Assembly: GCF_007565055.1 (NCBI RefSeq) | Contig: NC_044556.1 | Span: forward strand, 136,685,808-136,749,807 | Length of the DNA: 64,000 bases | Reading direction: 5' to 3' | Source of the DNA: Rhinopithecus roxellana | Taxonomy: Eukaryota; Chordata; Mammalia; Primates; Cercopithecidae | Shown here: positions 1 through 11,205 of the stretch, piece by piece | Layout: every line of letters starts with the position of its first letter | Numbering within the stretch: position 1 is the stretch's first letter | The notes under the pieces: model-generated | The model's database searches: none | The model's input: the letters and a program-made list of their open reading frames with translations, nothing else | What the model was told of the DNA's origin: nothing | Program-made: the position numbers and the translations under genes

Positions 1-1720
1 GGAATGAAAATGCCTTAAGGAAATTAGTCAATAATGTCACATGTTACTTTTTCTAATTGGATCTGCCATGATTGCTATAAAACTTTGTCCTTCCATTATG
101 ACTCATGAGTAACTTCAGTAACAAACTGCTTGGGAATTCCCAATGCCACAGTAGAACCAGTAATATGCAAACATAATTTATTATCAGGATGCACATAAAG
201 GGAAACTAGGACAAAAACCTACCGTTTCAATTTGATCTTGTTCTCTTAAGCATGGAAAAAGAATACTTGTTGCTATAACTCAACAACTAAAACTCTTGTT
301 TCTCAGGAGAAAATGCAAAAAGAAAACCAGCTTGTCATTTTTGGTTTTGCAAATGCTAATCAAAGTTGGTCTTTATGCAATTTTTCCCACTCTGAAAACT
401 GACTGATAACAGCAAATCAGACTGTACCTCAAAATGACCCCTTCAAAAGTGCTAAAAGCATGTGTGCTTATGTTTATGTATTTGTCTGTGAATGAGGACC
501 AAATCCTTTTATATGCTGGGGAAGAAAATTCCTTGACTCTTGGTCATTAGCAAGTCAGTGTACTTTGGGTGCTCATGTCACTAAAATATCTCATTTTTCC
601 CTCCAATAACACCTTCTTCTGGCCAGAAGGATTACATTTACCCTATTTCAAAAGGGACACTCCTAGAGGACCTGAGGCATAAATATGTCATCTTCTGTCC
701 AATTAGTGTTTTTATTTTGCCTGGAGTAGAACATGGAGAAATATGATCATGATTACTAATTTCTCTCAAATCCTAGGCAACCTAGCTGATACGGTTTATC
801 TCTGTGTCCCCACCCAAATCTCATCTCGAATTGTAATCCCCACATGTTGAGGGAGGGGAGTGATTGGATTATGGGGGCTGTTTCCCCCATGCTGTTCCTG
901 TGATAGTGAGTGAATTCTCATAAGATCTGACGGTTTTATAAATGGTAGCTTTTCCTGTGTGCTCACTTCTCTCTCCTTCCACCATGGGAAGAAGGTCCTT
1001 CCTTCCCCTTTGCCTTCCACTATGATTGTAAGTTTCCTGAGGCTTCTCCAGCCATGTGGAACTGTGAATCGATTAAACCTTCTTCCTTTATAAATTACAC
1101 AGTCTTGGGAAGTTCTTTATAGCAGTGTGAAAACGTACTAATACATTAGCCAATTCAACTGTCAACGCTATTGCCACTCAGCAACAATCTTTAAATTCAT
1201 TAGCAGCAACTGTATTAAATAACAGAATTACTTCAGATTATCTGTTGGCAGTACAGGGAAATGTTTGCGGGATAGTTCACAACTTATGTTATACTTGGGA
1301 AAATGCCTCTGAAGTAGTTGAACTGGATCTCAATAAAATTAAAGTTTAGGCAGGTTGGCTAAGACAAGTGCCATCTATTGGTAAGCCATCCTTTGACTTA
1401 TTTAGTTGTTACCAGAAAGGATATGTTCCTGGACTAGATCCCTGTTACATCTTGGTATCATTATAACATTATTGTTTCTTTTTTAAAACTGTTCACTAAG
1501 TTCTTGGAAAACATTATTGTTTCTGATATTTTTGTTGATCTGTGTTTGTCTCAATGCTTAGAACAAGCACTAATGCTGCCACTGATTTGATGTTGGCCTA
1601 GATTCCTGTAGCCTGTTCTGAACATCCAGAAGGAACTTACAGCACCTAGAATAATAAGCTTGACTGAGTCTATGAAATAGCTTGTAAATTTACTTCCCTG
1701 TGAGCCAGGGACCCAGAACG
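1..1720 (+). pseudogene. Decayed gammaretrovirus-like ERV envelope remnant, split by an LTR
   Basis: This is a fossil class I (ERV1) envelope region with no open frame. Translation around 1155-1330 gives a readable transmembrane-subunit stretch, including a run of Leu/Ala-rich residues followed by a CX6C cysteine pair (codons 1266-1268 and 1287-1289). The third cysteine usual in CX6CC envelopes is Tyr here. Upstream, around 715-750, a short frame resembles the end of the fusion-peptide-proximal region, but stop codons follow. The two parts line up only if the MaLR LTR at 787-1145 is removed, so the env copy is older than that insertion. A polypurine-like stretch and a probable LTR follow at about 1855. 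The N-terminal boundary lies outside the window. The subfamily is uncertain; a MER34-like element is one possibility. The copy is non-functional. Confidence 0.7.
787..1145 (+). mobile_element. Solo MaLR LTR (MST/THE1-type) inserted in the ERV env remnant
   Basis: It starts TGATACGG and ends CTAATACA, the terminal pattern of MST/THE1 LTRs. Hallmark blocks are present: 'CCCACCCAAATCTCATC', 'GATCTGACGGTTTTATAAA' (the TATA-like region) and 'GATTAAACCTTCTTCC' near the polyadenylation signal. Flanking 5-mers CTAGC (782-786) and TTAGC (1146-1150) match at four of five bases, consistent with a 5-bp target duplication. No internal region is attached, so this is a solo LTR left by LTR-LTR recombination. 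It interrupts an older env frame. Confidence 0.88.
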
Positions 1721-1854
1721 GATAGGCTTACTTCACCCTGGCTTTTGCAGGACAAGATGGAACTCATGCAGCATTGTTTTCGTCAGTGTCTAGGGACCTA
1801 TTGTGATCATAGATATTCCCTCCTGGGAGAAATATCTTGATCAAATGAGGGAAA

Positions 1855-2260
1855 TGTAAGCTTATCAGTTTTCCATGTTTGACATCAGTAATTTCATCTT
1901 GGTCTTCTGACTTCACATTAATACTGCCGATGAACTTTGAGATCTACAAAGTAACACTTCCTTCACAAATATTTGTACTCTCAACAGTACACATCACAAA
2001 GAAACTGGTCACTATCTTTAAGAACTTTATATATATAGCTTTTCTGGCTAACTGATGTAATTTCTTCATGTTTAATCAACTAATGAAATAATCTTACAAA
2101 AATCTAAACTATATAAGTTTTTCTCAGTGTAAGCCCTCTTTCCTCTTTCCAGTGGTGTATCTCTGGCTGCTAACTGGGTTGTAATCCCTGTTTCTGAATA
2201 AATGTTTATTCGCTTCTAACCTGTTCATTCTTCCTTTTTAGGAATAACCTAGCAAACCAT
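1855..2260 (+). mobile_element. Probable 3' LTR of the ERV
   Basis: A purine-rich stretch (about 1845-1854) immediately precedes TGTAAGC, as a polypurine tract precedes an LTR start. The segment has a TATA-like 'CTATATAAG' near 2108-2117 and an AATAAA polyadenylation signal at 2197-2202 followed by a T-rich tail, so it has U3-R-U5 order. Its position directly downstream of the env remnant supports a 3' LTR. The 3' boundary is vague because small tandem repeats follow. A MER34-type LTR is possible but was not verified. Confidence 0.55.
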
Positions 2261-2413
2261 TACCTAGCAAACCATTACCAGGAGTCAGAATTATTATTAT
2301 TTTAGCCTTCTCCTAAAAAATATATAAAGACTTTACAATACATTAACTCTAAGAATTATCATTATCTTAACCCTCTCCTAAAAAAATACAAAGACTTTAT
2401 GATACTTTAATCC
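2247..2413 (+). repeat. Small tandem duplications (15 bp x2 and about 65 bp x2)
   Basis: Two adjacent perfect copies of ACCTAGCAAACCATT lie at 2247-2261 and 2262-2276. Directly after them, a unit starting AGAATTAT at about 2287 is repeated imperfectly at about 2352, with a period near 65 bp. Both copies contain a 'CTCCTAAAAAA' block and an 'AAAGACTTTA' block. The two tandem events sit back to back between the ERV LTR and the MaLR provirus. Confidence 0.85.
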
Positions 2414-2490
2414 TTCCTAAACATATGTGCTAATTTTGTTCAGAATTTTAATCATATCCTTTTTTTCAACTCCATAATTTTGACATTACT

Positions 2491-2852
2491 TAATATAGTT
2501 AGGCTTTGTGTCTCCAACGAAATCTCATCTTGAATTATAATCCCCATAATCCCCACATGTCAGGGGAGAGACCAGGTGGAGGTGATTGGCTCATGGTGGT
2601 GGTTTCTCAGGATAGTGAGTGAGTTCTCTTGAGATCTGATGGTCTTATAAGAAGCTCTTCTCACTTTGTCGTTTTCCTTCCTGCTGCCTTGTGGAAAAAG
2701 TGCCTTGCTTCCCCTTCGCTTTCCTCCATGATTGTAAATTTCCTGAGGCCTCCCCAGCCACGCTGAACTGTGAGTCAATTAAACCTCTCCTTCCATTATA
2801 AATTACCCAGTCTCGGCAGTTCTTTATTGCAGTGTGAAAAGGGACTAATACA
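2491..2852 (+). repeat. 5' LTR of MaLR provirus
   Basis: MST-type LTR with the block 'CTTGAATTATAATCCCCAT', the TATA-like 'GATGGTCTTATAAGAAG' around 2637-2653, and an 'AATTAAACCTC' polyadenylation-region block near 2778-2788. It ends CTAATACA at 2852. It is paired with the LTR at 4532-4907. The two LTRs differ at many positions, which implies an old insertion. Confidence 0.9.
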
Positions 2853-4531
2853 GTAAATTGGTATTGCAGAGAGTGGGGTACAGCTATAAAGATACCCAAA
2901 AATGTGGAAGTGACTTTGGAACTGGGTAACAGGCAGAGGTTGGAAAAATTTGGAGGGCTCAGAAAAAGACAGGAAAATGTGGAAAAGTTTGGAACTTCCT
3001 AGAGACTTAGAGACCTCAGAAGACAGGAAAATGTGGGAAAGTTTGGAACTTCCTAGAGACTTGCTGACTGGCTTTGACCAAAATGCCAATAGTGATGTGG
3101 ACAATGAAGTCCAGGCTGAGGTGGTCTCAGATGGAGATGCAAAACTTGCTGGGAACTAGAATAAAGGTGACTTTTGCTATGCCTTAGCAAAGAGACTGAC
3201 AGCATTTTTTGTCCCTGCCCTAGAGATCTGTGGAACTTTGAATCTGAGAGAGATGATTTAGGGTATCTGGAGGAAGAAATTTCTAAACAGCAAAGCATTC
3301 AAGAAGTGACTTGGGTGCTCTTAAAATAATTCAGTTTTATGCATGCACAAAGAGATTGTTTGAAATGGGAACTTATGTTTAAAAGGGAAGCAGAGCATAA
3401 AATTTGGAAAATTTGGAAATTTGTAGCCTGACAATGCAGTAGAAAGGAAAGACCCATTTTCCAGGGAAAAATTAAAGCCAGTTGCAGAAATTTGCAAAGC
3501 TAACGAGGAGCCAAATGTTAATTGCCAAGACAATAGGGAGAATGTCTCCAGGACACATCAGAGGTCTTCTAAACAGCTCTTCCCATTACAGACCCAGAGG
3601 CCTAGGAAAAAAAAAAAAGTTTTCGTGGGCCAGACCCAGGGCCTTGCTGCTTTTTGCAGTCTTGGGACTTGGTGCCCTGGGTCCCAGCCTTAGCTAAAAT
3701 GGGCCAACATGCAGCTCAGGCCATTGCTTCAGAGGGTGCAAGCCCCAAGTCTTAGCAGCTTACACATGGTGTTGGGCCTATGGGTGCAGAGAAGTTAAGA
3801 ACTGAGGTTTGGGAACCTCTACCTGGATTTCAGAGGAGATATCAAAATACCTAAATGTCCAGGTAGAAGTTTGCTGCATGGGTGACACCCTCATGGAGGA
3901 CCTCTGCTAGGGTGGTGTGGAAGGGAAATATGGGGTCAGGGCACCCACACAGAGTCCCCACTGGGGCACTGCCTAGTGGAGTTGTGAGAAGAGGGCCACC
4001 ATTTTCCAGACCCCAGAATGGTAGATCCACCGATAGCTTGCACTATGTGCTTGGAAAAGCCAAAGACACTCAATGTCAGCCTTTGAAAACAGCCAGAAGG
4101 AGAAGTGTACCCTGGAAAACCATATGGGCAGAGCTGCTCAAGGCCGTGGGAACTCATCTCTGGCATCAGTGTAACCTGTATGTGAGACATGGAGTCAAAG
4201 GAGATCATTTCAGAGCTTTAAGATTTGACTGCCCCGCTGGATTTTGGACTTGCATGGGCCTGTAGCCCGTTTGTTTTGGCCAGTTTCTCCCATTTGGAAT
4301 GGTTGTATTTGCCCAATGCCTGTACCCCCATTGTATCTAGGAAGTAACTAACTTGCTTTTGATTTTGCAGGCTCATAGGCAGAAGGGACTTTCCTTGTCT
4401 CAGATGAGACTTTGGACTTGGACATTTGGGTTAATGCTGGAATGAATGAAGACTTTGGGAGCTGCTGGGAAGGCATGATTGGTTTTAAAATGTGACAGGA
4501 ACATGAGATTTTGCAGAGACCAAGGGTAGAG
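2853..4531 (+). pseudogene. MaLR internal region (gag-like remnant)
   Basis: This is MST/THE1 internal sequence between the two LTRs. It has no full-length frame; the longest piece is 127 codons at 3882-4265. A short duplication is visible near the 5' end: a unit beginning CTCAGA at 2958 recurs at 3015, and both copies contain 'GACAGGAAAATGTGG' and 'GTTTGGAACTTCCTAGAGAC'. The end before 4532 keeps the usual 'CATGAGATTTTGCAGAGACC' type segment. MaLR elements of this kind are non-autonomous and use proteins supplied in trans by ERVL-type elements. Confidence 0.85.
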
Positions 4532-4907
4532 TAATATGGTCAGGCTTTCTGTCCCCATCCAAATCTCATATTGAATTACACTTTCCATAATCCCCATGTA
4601 TCAAGGGAGAGACCAGGTGAGGTAATTGGATTATGGAAGTAGTTTCCCTCATGTTGTTCTCAGGATACTAAGTGAGTTCTCATTAGATCTGATGATTTTA
4701 TAAGGGGCTCTTCCCCTTTGTTTGGCATTCTCCTTCCCGATGCCTTGTGAAGGAGGTGCCTTACTTCCACTTTGCCTTCTGCCAAGATTGTAAATTTCCT
4801 GAGGCCTCCACAGCCATGCTGAACTGTGAGTCAATTAAACCTCTTTCCTTTATAAATTACCCAGTCTCAGGCAGTTCTTTATAGCAGTGTACAAACAGAC
4901 TAATGCA
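4532..4907 (+). repeat. 3' LTR of MaLR provirus
   Basis: It matches the 5' LTR in order and landmarks: 'TAATATGGTCAGGC' start, 'GATGATTTTATAAGGGG' TATA-like region at about 4691-4707, 'CAATTAAACCTCTTTCC' near 4832-4848, and an end at CTAATGCA (4907). Orientation and spacing with 2491-2852 define the provirus. Confidence 0.9.
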
Positions 4908-5757
4908 TTCATATTTTAAAATTATTATTTAGTCAATGTTTGCTTCTATTCACAAAACATTTATCACTTTATTTGTTCATAGCTCATCTTTTATTATTGT
5001 ATTTCAGATCATCCTTCTGGAGGTAATTTCTCTTCTTCCTATCTATTAATATACTGAATATATATTATTGATACAGCTTCTCAGTTTGGGTTTGTCTAAA
5101 CATCTTTATTTTGTACACTCTTGAGAGGCAGGTTGGCTGAATACATTATTCTAGGTGGACAGATATTTTCTCTCAACAATTTGAAGAGATTTTTCCCACT
5201 TTCTCATAACTTTCATTTGTACTGTTGTCATTCCAACTGTTTTTTTTTTTTAACTTCATGTTTCCAGGATTGGATTTTCTTTTCAATTGAACTTATTTGG
5301 AATATATTGATTTCTCTATCTGTGAAGATTCCTGCTTTTATTGGATCTCAAAAATTATGACATATCTTTAAATTATGCCTCTTCACCTTTCTGTCATTCT
5401 ACTATTCTAGAACTCTGGCTAAGTCTATGTTAACCTTCTCTTTCTGTCCCCTATACCTCTTTTAAGTTTTCAATTTTCTTATCTCTTTGTAATGCATTCT
5501 GTGTAATTCCTCAAGACCTGTCATTATTAATTCTTCCTTTAGATGTGTTTACTAGTTAGCCTATTGGTTGAGTTTTTAATTTCAACTCTTATGTTTTCAT
5601 TTTTAGATGTTTCATTTTCCTTCTCAGATCCATGGGTTCATAGATTTAATTGCTATCTTTGTAATAGAATCCTTTATTTCTTCAAACATTTGCTCAGAAT
5701 TTTTTCTTTTTAAACCTATTTTAAATTCTAGTTTTATTTTAATAAAAAAGCAGCATC
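4908..5757 (-). mobile_element. Old L1M fragment, antisense
   Basis: T-rich sequence that reads on the minus strand like diverged L1 ORF1 to ORF2 boundary sequence. The plus-strand text around 5125-5215 ('ATTATTCTAGGTGGACAG', 'TCAACAATTTGAAGAG') is an eroded form of the antisense L1 ORF1 C-terminal region. There are no useful frames. The younger L1 at 5758-12581 is inserted at its right edge, and similar sequence may resume beyond 12592. The subfamily is not assignable by eye. Confidence 0.6.
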
Positions 5758-6027
5758 TTTTTATTTTTTTCAACTTCTATTGTAAGTTCCAGGGTACATG
5801 TGCAGGATGTATAGGTTTGATACGTAGGTAGATAAGTGTCATGATCAACCCATCACCTAGGTATTAAGTCCAGCATCCATTAGCTATTCTTCCTGATGCA
5901 CCTCCTTCCCCTCTCCTCCCACAGGCCCCAGTGTGTGTTGTTCTCCCACATGTGTCCATGTGTTCTAATTGTTCAGCTCCCACTTACACATGAGAATATG
6001 CAGTGTTTAGTTTTCTGTTCCTGTGTT

Positions 6028-9000
6028 AGTTTGCTGAGGATAATGACCTCCAGCTCCATCCATATCCCTGCAATTGACTTATCTCATTCCTTTTCATGGC
6101 TGCATAGTATTCCATGATGTATATGTACTCCATTTTCTTTATCCAATCTATCATTGATGGGCATTTGGGTTGATTCCATGTCTTTACTATTATGAATAGT
6201 GCTGCAATGAGCATAGGCATGCATGTATCTTTATTAAAGAATGATTTATATTCATTTGGGTATACACTCCATAATGAGATGGCTGGGTCAAATGGTATTT
6301 CTGCTTCTAGATCTTTGTGAGAAATCACCACACTGTCTTTCACAATGATTGAACTAATTTACACCCCCACTAACAGTGTAAAAGCATTCCTTTTTCTCTG
6401 AAACCTCACCAGCATCTGTTGTTTCTTGACTTTTTAGTAATAGCCATTCTGACTGGTGTGAGATAGTATCTCATTGTGGTTTTGATTTGCATTTCTCTAA
6501 TGATCAGTGATGTTGAGCTTTTTTTCCCTATGTTTGTTGGCTGCATATATGTCTTCTTTTGAGAAGTGTCTGTTTATGTCCTTTGCCCACTTTTTAATGG
6601 GGTTGTTGGTTTTTTCCTTGTAAATTTGTTTAAGTTCCATGTAGACTCTGGATATTAGACTTTGGTCAGATGAATAGATTGCAAAAATTCTGTAGGTTGT
6701 CTGTTCACTCTGATGATAGTTTCTTTTGCTGTGCAGAAACTCTTTAGTTTAATTAGATCCCATGTGTCAAGTTTTGCTTTTTTTGCCATTGCTTTTGGCA
6801 TTTTTGTCATGAAATATTTACCAGTGCCTATGTCCTGAATGGTATTGCCTAGATTTTCTTCTAAAGTCTTTATAGTTTTGGGTTTTATATTTAAGTCATT
6901 AATCCATCTTGAATTAATTTTTGTATATTATGTAAGGAAGGGGCCCAGTTTCAATTTTCTGTATATGGCTAGCCAGTTCTCCCAGCACCATTTATTAAAT
7001 AGGAAATAATTTCCCCACTGCTTGTTTTTGTCAGGTTTGTTGAAGATCAGATGGTTGCTGGTGTGCAGTCTTATTCCTGAGTTCTCTATTCTGTTCCATT
7101 GGTCTACATGTCTGTTCTTGTACCAGTACCCTGCTGTTTTGGTTACTATAGCCTTGTAGTAAGGTAATGTGATGCCTCCAACTTTGTTCTTTTGTTTAGG
7201 ATTGTCTTGGTTATTTGGGCTCTTTTTTGGTTCCATATGAATTTTAAAATAACTTTTTTCTAATTCTGTGAAAATTGTCAATGGTAGTTTAATGGGAATA
7301 GCATTGCATCTATAAATTACTTTGGGCAGTATGGCCATTTTCACAGTATTGATTCTTCCTATCCATGATCATGAAAAGATTTTTCCATATGTGTCCTCTC
7401 TGATTTCTTTGAGCAGTGGTTTGTAGTTTTTCTTGAAAAGGTCCTTCACTTGTTAACTGTTGATATGGTTTGGTTGTGTCCCACCCAAATCTTATTTTGA
7501 ATTTTAGCTACCATAATTCCCAAGCATTGTGGGAGGAACCTGTTGGAAGGTAATTGAATCATGGGTGCAGGTCTTTCCTTTGCTGTTCTCAAGATAGTGA
7601 ATAAGTTTCAAGAGATCTGATGGTTTTATAAAGGGAAGTTACCCTGCACATGCTGTCTTGCCTGCTGCTATATAAGATGTTCCTTTTGCCATTATTGTGA
7701 GGCCTCCCCAGCCAGGTGGGACTGTGAGTTCATTAAACCTCTTCTTCTGTATATTACCCAGTCTCAAGTATGTCTTTTTTAGAAGTGTGGGAATGGACTA
7801 ATACAGCTGTATTCCCAGTTATTTCTTTTTGTAGCAATTTGAGTGGGAGTTCATTCATGATTTTGCTCTCTGCTTGCCTGTTGATGTTGTATAGGAATGC
7901 TAGTGATTTTTCACATTGATTTGGTATCCCAAGAGTTTGCTGAAGTTTTTAATTAGCTTAAGAATCTTTTGGGCTGTGATGATGGGGTTTTCTAGATATA
8001 GGATCATGTCATCTGCAAATAAAAATAATTTGACTTCCTCTCTTCTTATTTTAATACACTTTATTTCTTTCTCTTTCCTGATTGCCCTGGCTAGAACTTC
8101 CAATACTATGTTGAATAGGAGTGGTGAGAGAGGGCATCCTTCTCTTGTGCCAGTTTTCAAGGGGAATGCTTCCAGCTTTTGCCCATTCAGTATATTAGCT
8201 GTGGGTTTGTAATATAGGTCTTATTATTTTGAGGTTTGTTCTTTCAATATCTATCTTATTGAGAATTTTTAACATAAAGCGATGTTGAATTTTATCAAGG
8301 GCCTTTTCTGCATCTATTGAGATAATCATGTGATTTTTATCTTTAGTTCTGTTTATGTGATGAATTACACTTATTGATTTGTATATGTTGAACTAACCTT
8401 GCATCCTGGGGATGAAACCAACTTGATCATGATGGATAAGCTTTTTGATGTGCTGCTGGATTTGGGTTGTCAGTATTTTATTGAGGATTTTTGGCATTAA
8501 TGTTAATCAAGGTTATTGACCTGAAGTTCCCTTTTTTTTGCTGTGTCTCTGTCAGGTTTTGGTATCAGAATATTGCTGGTGTCATAGAATGAAGAGTGCT
8601 TCATTTTCAATTGTTTGGAATAGTTTCAGTAGAAATGGTACCAGATCTTCTTTGTACTTCTGGTAGAATTCAGCTGTGAATCCATCTGGTCCTGAGCTTT
8701 TTTGGTTGGTAGGCTATACTGCCTCAATTTCAGACCTGGTTATCAGTCTTCAGGGATTCAATTTCTTCCTGGTTCAATCTTGGGATGGTGTATGTTTCCA
8801 GGAATTTATCTATTTCTTCTAGATTTTCCAGTTTATTTGCACATAGGTGTTTATAGTATTCTCTGATGGTTGTTTGTATTTCTGTGGGATCAGTGGTGAT
8901 ATCCCCCTTATAATTTCTGATTGCATTTATTTGATTCTTCTCCCTTGTATTCTTTATTAGTCTAGCTAGCAGTCTATCTAGTTTATTAAAATTTTCAAAA

Positions 9001-10135
9001 AAACAGCTTCTGGATTTGTTGATTTCTTGAAGTTTTTCATGCCTCTATCTCCTTCAGTTCAGCTGTGATCTTGGTTATTTCTTGTCTTCTGCTAGATTTG
9101 GGGTTTGTTTGTTCTTGGTATTGTAATTATTTTAGTTGTGATATTAGGTTGTTAACTTGAGATCTTTCTAGATTTTTATGTGGGCATTTAGTGCTATAAA
9201 TTTCCCTCTTAACACTGCTTTAGCTATGTTCCAGAGATTCTGATATATGGCCTCTTTGTTCTCATTAGTTTCCAAGAACTTCTTGATTTCTGCCTTAATT
9301 TCATTATTTACCCAAGAGTCATTCAGGAGCAGGTTGTTCTTTTCCATGTAGTTGTATGGTTCTGAGTGAATCCCTTAATCTTGAGTTCTCATTTGATTGA
9401 CTGTGGTCTAACAGACTTTTTATTCTGATTTCAGCTCCTTTGCATTTGCTGAGGAGTGTTTTACTTCTGATTATGTGATTCATTTTAGAGTAAGTGCCAT
9501 GTGGTGATGAGAAGAATGTATATTCTGTTTTTTTTGTTTGTTTGTTTTTGTTTTTGTTTTTTTGATGGAGAGTTCTATAGATATCTATCAGGTCCACTGG
9601 ATCCAGAGCTGAGTTCAGGTCCTGAATATCTTTGTTAATTTTCTGTCTCAATAATCTGTCTAATATTGTCAGTGGAGGGTTAAAGTGTTCCACGATTATT
9701 GTGTGGGAGTCTAAGTCTCTTTGTAGATCTCTAAGGACTTCCTTTATGAATCTGGGTGCTCCTGTATTGAGTACATATATATTTACGTTACTTAGCTCTT
9801 CTTGTTGAATTGAACTCTTTACCATTATGTAAGGCCCTTCTTTGTCTTTTTAAAAAAATCTGTATTGGTTTAAAGTCTGTTTTGTCAGAAAGTAGGATTG
9901 CAACCCTGCTTTTTTCAGTTTTCCATTTGCTTGGTCAATTTTCCTCCATCCCTTTATTTTGAGCCTATGTGTGTCTTTGCAGGTGAGATGGGTCTCTTGA
10001 ATACAGCATACTAATGGTTCTTGATTCTTTATCCAGTTTGCCATGCTGTGTCTTTTAATTGGGATATTTAGCCCCATTTACATTTAAGTTTAGTATTGTT
10101 ATGTGTGAATTTGATCCGTTTTCATGATGCTAGCT
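6028..10135 (-). pseudogene. L1 ORF2 remnant (endonuclease-reverse transcriptase)
   Basis: ORF2 normally encodes the AP-type endonuclease and reverse transcriptase that carry out target-primed reverse transcription. Here it survives only as separate minus-strand frames: endonuclease N-terminus (9850-10077, with 'CIQETHLTCKDTHRLKIKGW'), rest of the endonuclease (9319-9825), reverse transcriptase core (7900-8160) and C-terminal pieces (6928-7344, 6026-6343). The catalytic FADD motif is intact at 8008-8019. The frame is also cut by the LTR at 7461-7805. In-frame stops and frameshifts rule out a product. Confidence 0.88.
7461..7805 (+). mobile_element. Solo THE1-type MaLR LTR inserted in L1 ORF2
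   Basis: It begins TGATATGGTTTGG and ends GGACTAATACA, the typical THE1 termini. Flanking 5-mers ACTGT (7456-7460) and GCTGT (7806-7810) are consistent with a diverged 5-bp target duplication. It lies in the opposite orientation to the host L1 and splits its reverse transcriptase region. It looks less diverged than the MST-like LTRs at the left of the window. Confidence 0.92.
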
Positions 10136-10212
10136 GGTTATTTTGTAAACTTATTTATGTGATTGTTTCATAGCGTCACTGGTCTGTGTACTTCAGTGTG
10201 TTTTTGTAGTAG

Positions 10213-11205
10213 CTAGTAATGGATTTTCCTTTCCATACTTAGTGTTTCCTTCAGGAGCTCTTGCAAGACAGGCCTGGTGGTGATGAATTCCCTAAGCATT
10301 TGCTTGTGTGAAAAGGATCTTGTTTTTCCTGTGCTCATAAAGCTTAGCTTGGCCGGATATGAAATTTGGGGTTGGAAATTCTTTTCTTTAAAAATGTTGA
10401 GTAACAGCCCCCAGTCTCTCCTGGTTTGTAGGGTTTCTGCTGAGAGTTCTCCTGTTAGTCTGATGGGCTTCCCTTTGTAGGTGACCTGACCTTTCTCTCT
10501 GGCTGCTCTTAACATTTTTATCTTTCATTTCAACCTTGGAAAATCTAAGGATTATGTGTCTTTGGGTTGGTATTTTTGTGGAGTATCTTACTGGGGTTCT
10601 CTGCATTTTCTGAATTTGAATGTTGACCTGCTTTGCTATGTTGGGGAAGTTCTCCTGGATGATATTCTGACATGTTTTCTAGCTTGGTTCCGTTCTCCCC
10701 GTCTCTTTCAGGTACTCTAATCAGTCACAGGTTTGGTCTCTTTACATAATCCCATATTTCCTGGAGGTTTTTTCTTTCTTTTTTTTTTAATCAATTCTTG
10801 TCCACCTGTCTTATTTCAGAAAGATGGTCTTCAAGCTCTGAGATTCTTTCCTCTGCTTGTTCTATTCTGCTGTTGATACATGTGATTATATTGTAAAGTT
10901 CTCATACTGTGTTTTTCAATTCCATCAGGTCAGTTATATTCCTCTCTAAACTGGCTATTCTGGATCTCAGTTCCTGTATTATTTTATCATGATTTTTAGC
11001 TTCTTTGCATTGGGTTACAACATGCTCCTTTAGCTCAGTGAAGTTCATTTTTACCCACCTTCTGAAGCCTACCTCTGTCAATTTGGCCATCTCAGCCTCA
11101 GCCCAGTTCTGCGTCCTTGCTGGAATGATGTTGCAGTTATTTGGAGGAAAAGAGACACTCTGGCTTTTTGAGTTTTCAATGCTTTTACATTGATTTTTTT
11201 CTCAT
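10213..11205 (-). pseudogene. L1 ORF1 remnant
   Basis: ORF1 normally encodes the RNA-binding chaperone that forms L1 RNP particles. Minus-strand pieces are visible: N-terminal and coiled-coil part at 10902-11090, including 'LTEVGFRRWVKMNFTELKEH', and C-terminal part at 10213-10606, including 'FQPQISYPAKLSF'. A plausible original start codon is at 11205-11203. Frames are broken between these blocks. A T-rich stretch near 10776-10790 marks further decay. It lies upstream of ORF2 in the normal L1 order. Confidence 0.82.

Larger units (their letters stand above)
2491..4907 (+). mobile_element. Complete MaLR provirus (MST-like), LTR-internal-LTR
   Basis: Two co-oriented LTRs bracket a 1.68-kb internal region, so this is an unrecombined MaLR (ERVL-MaLR) element. 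The 5' LTR is 2491-2852, the internal region 2853-4531 and the 3' LTR 4532-4907. Both LTRs begin TAATATGGT/TAATATAGT-like and end CTAAT(A/G)CA. The internal region has the typical THE1/MST landmarks: a 'TGGAAGTGACTTTGGAACTGG' type opening, long stretches of degenerate gag-like coding, and a purine-rich end before the 3' LTR. Flanking 5-mers are TTACT (2486-2490) and TTCAT (4908-4912), which is not a clean duplication. Most MaLR copies are solo LTRs, so an intact structure is less common. The reading frames are short and it cannot be autonomous. Confidence 0.9.
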
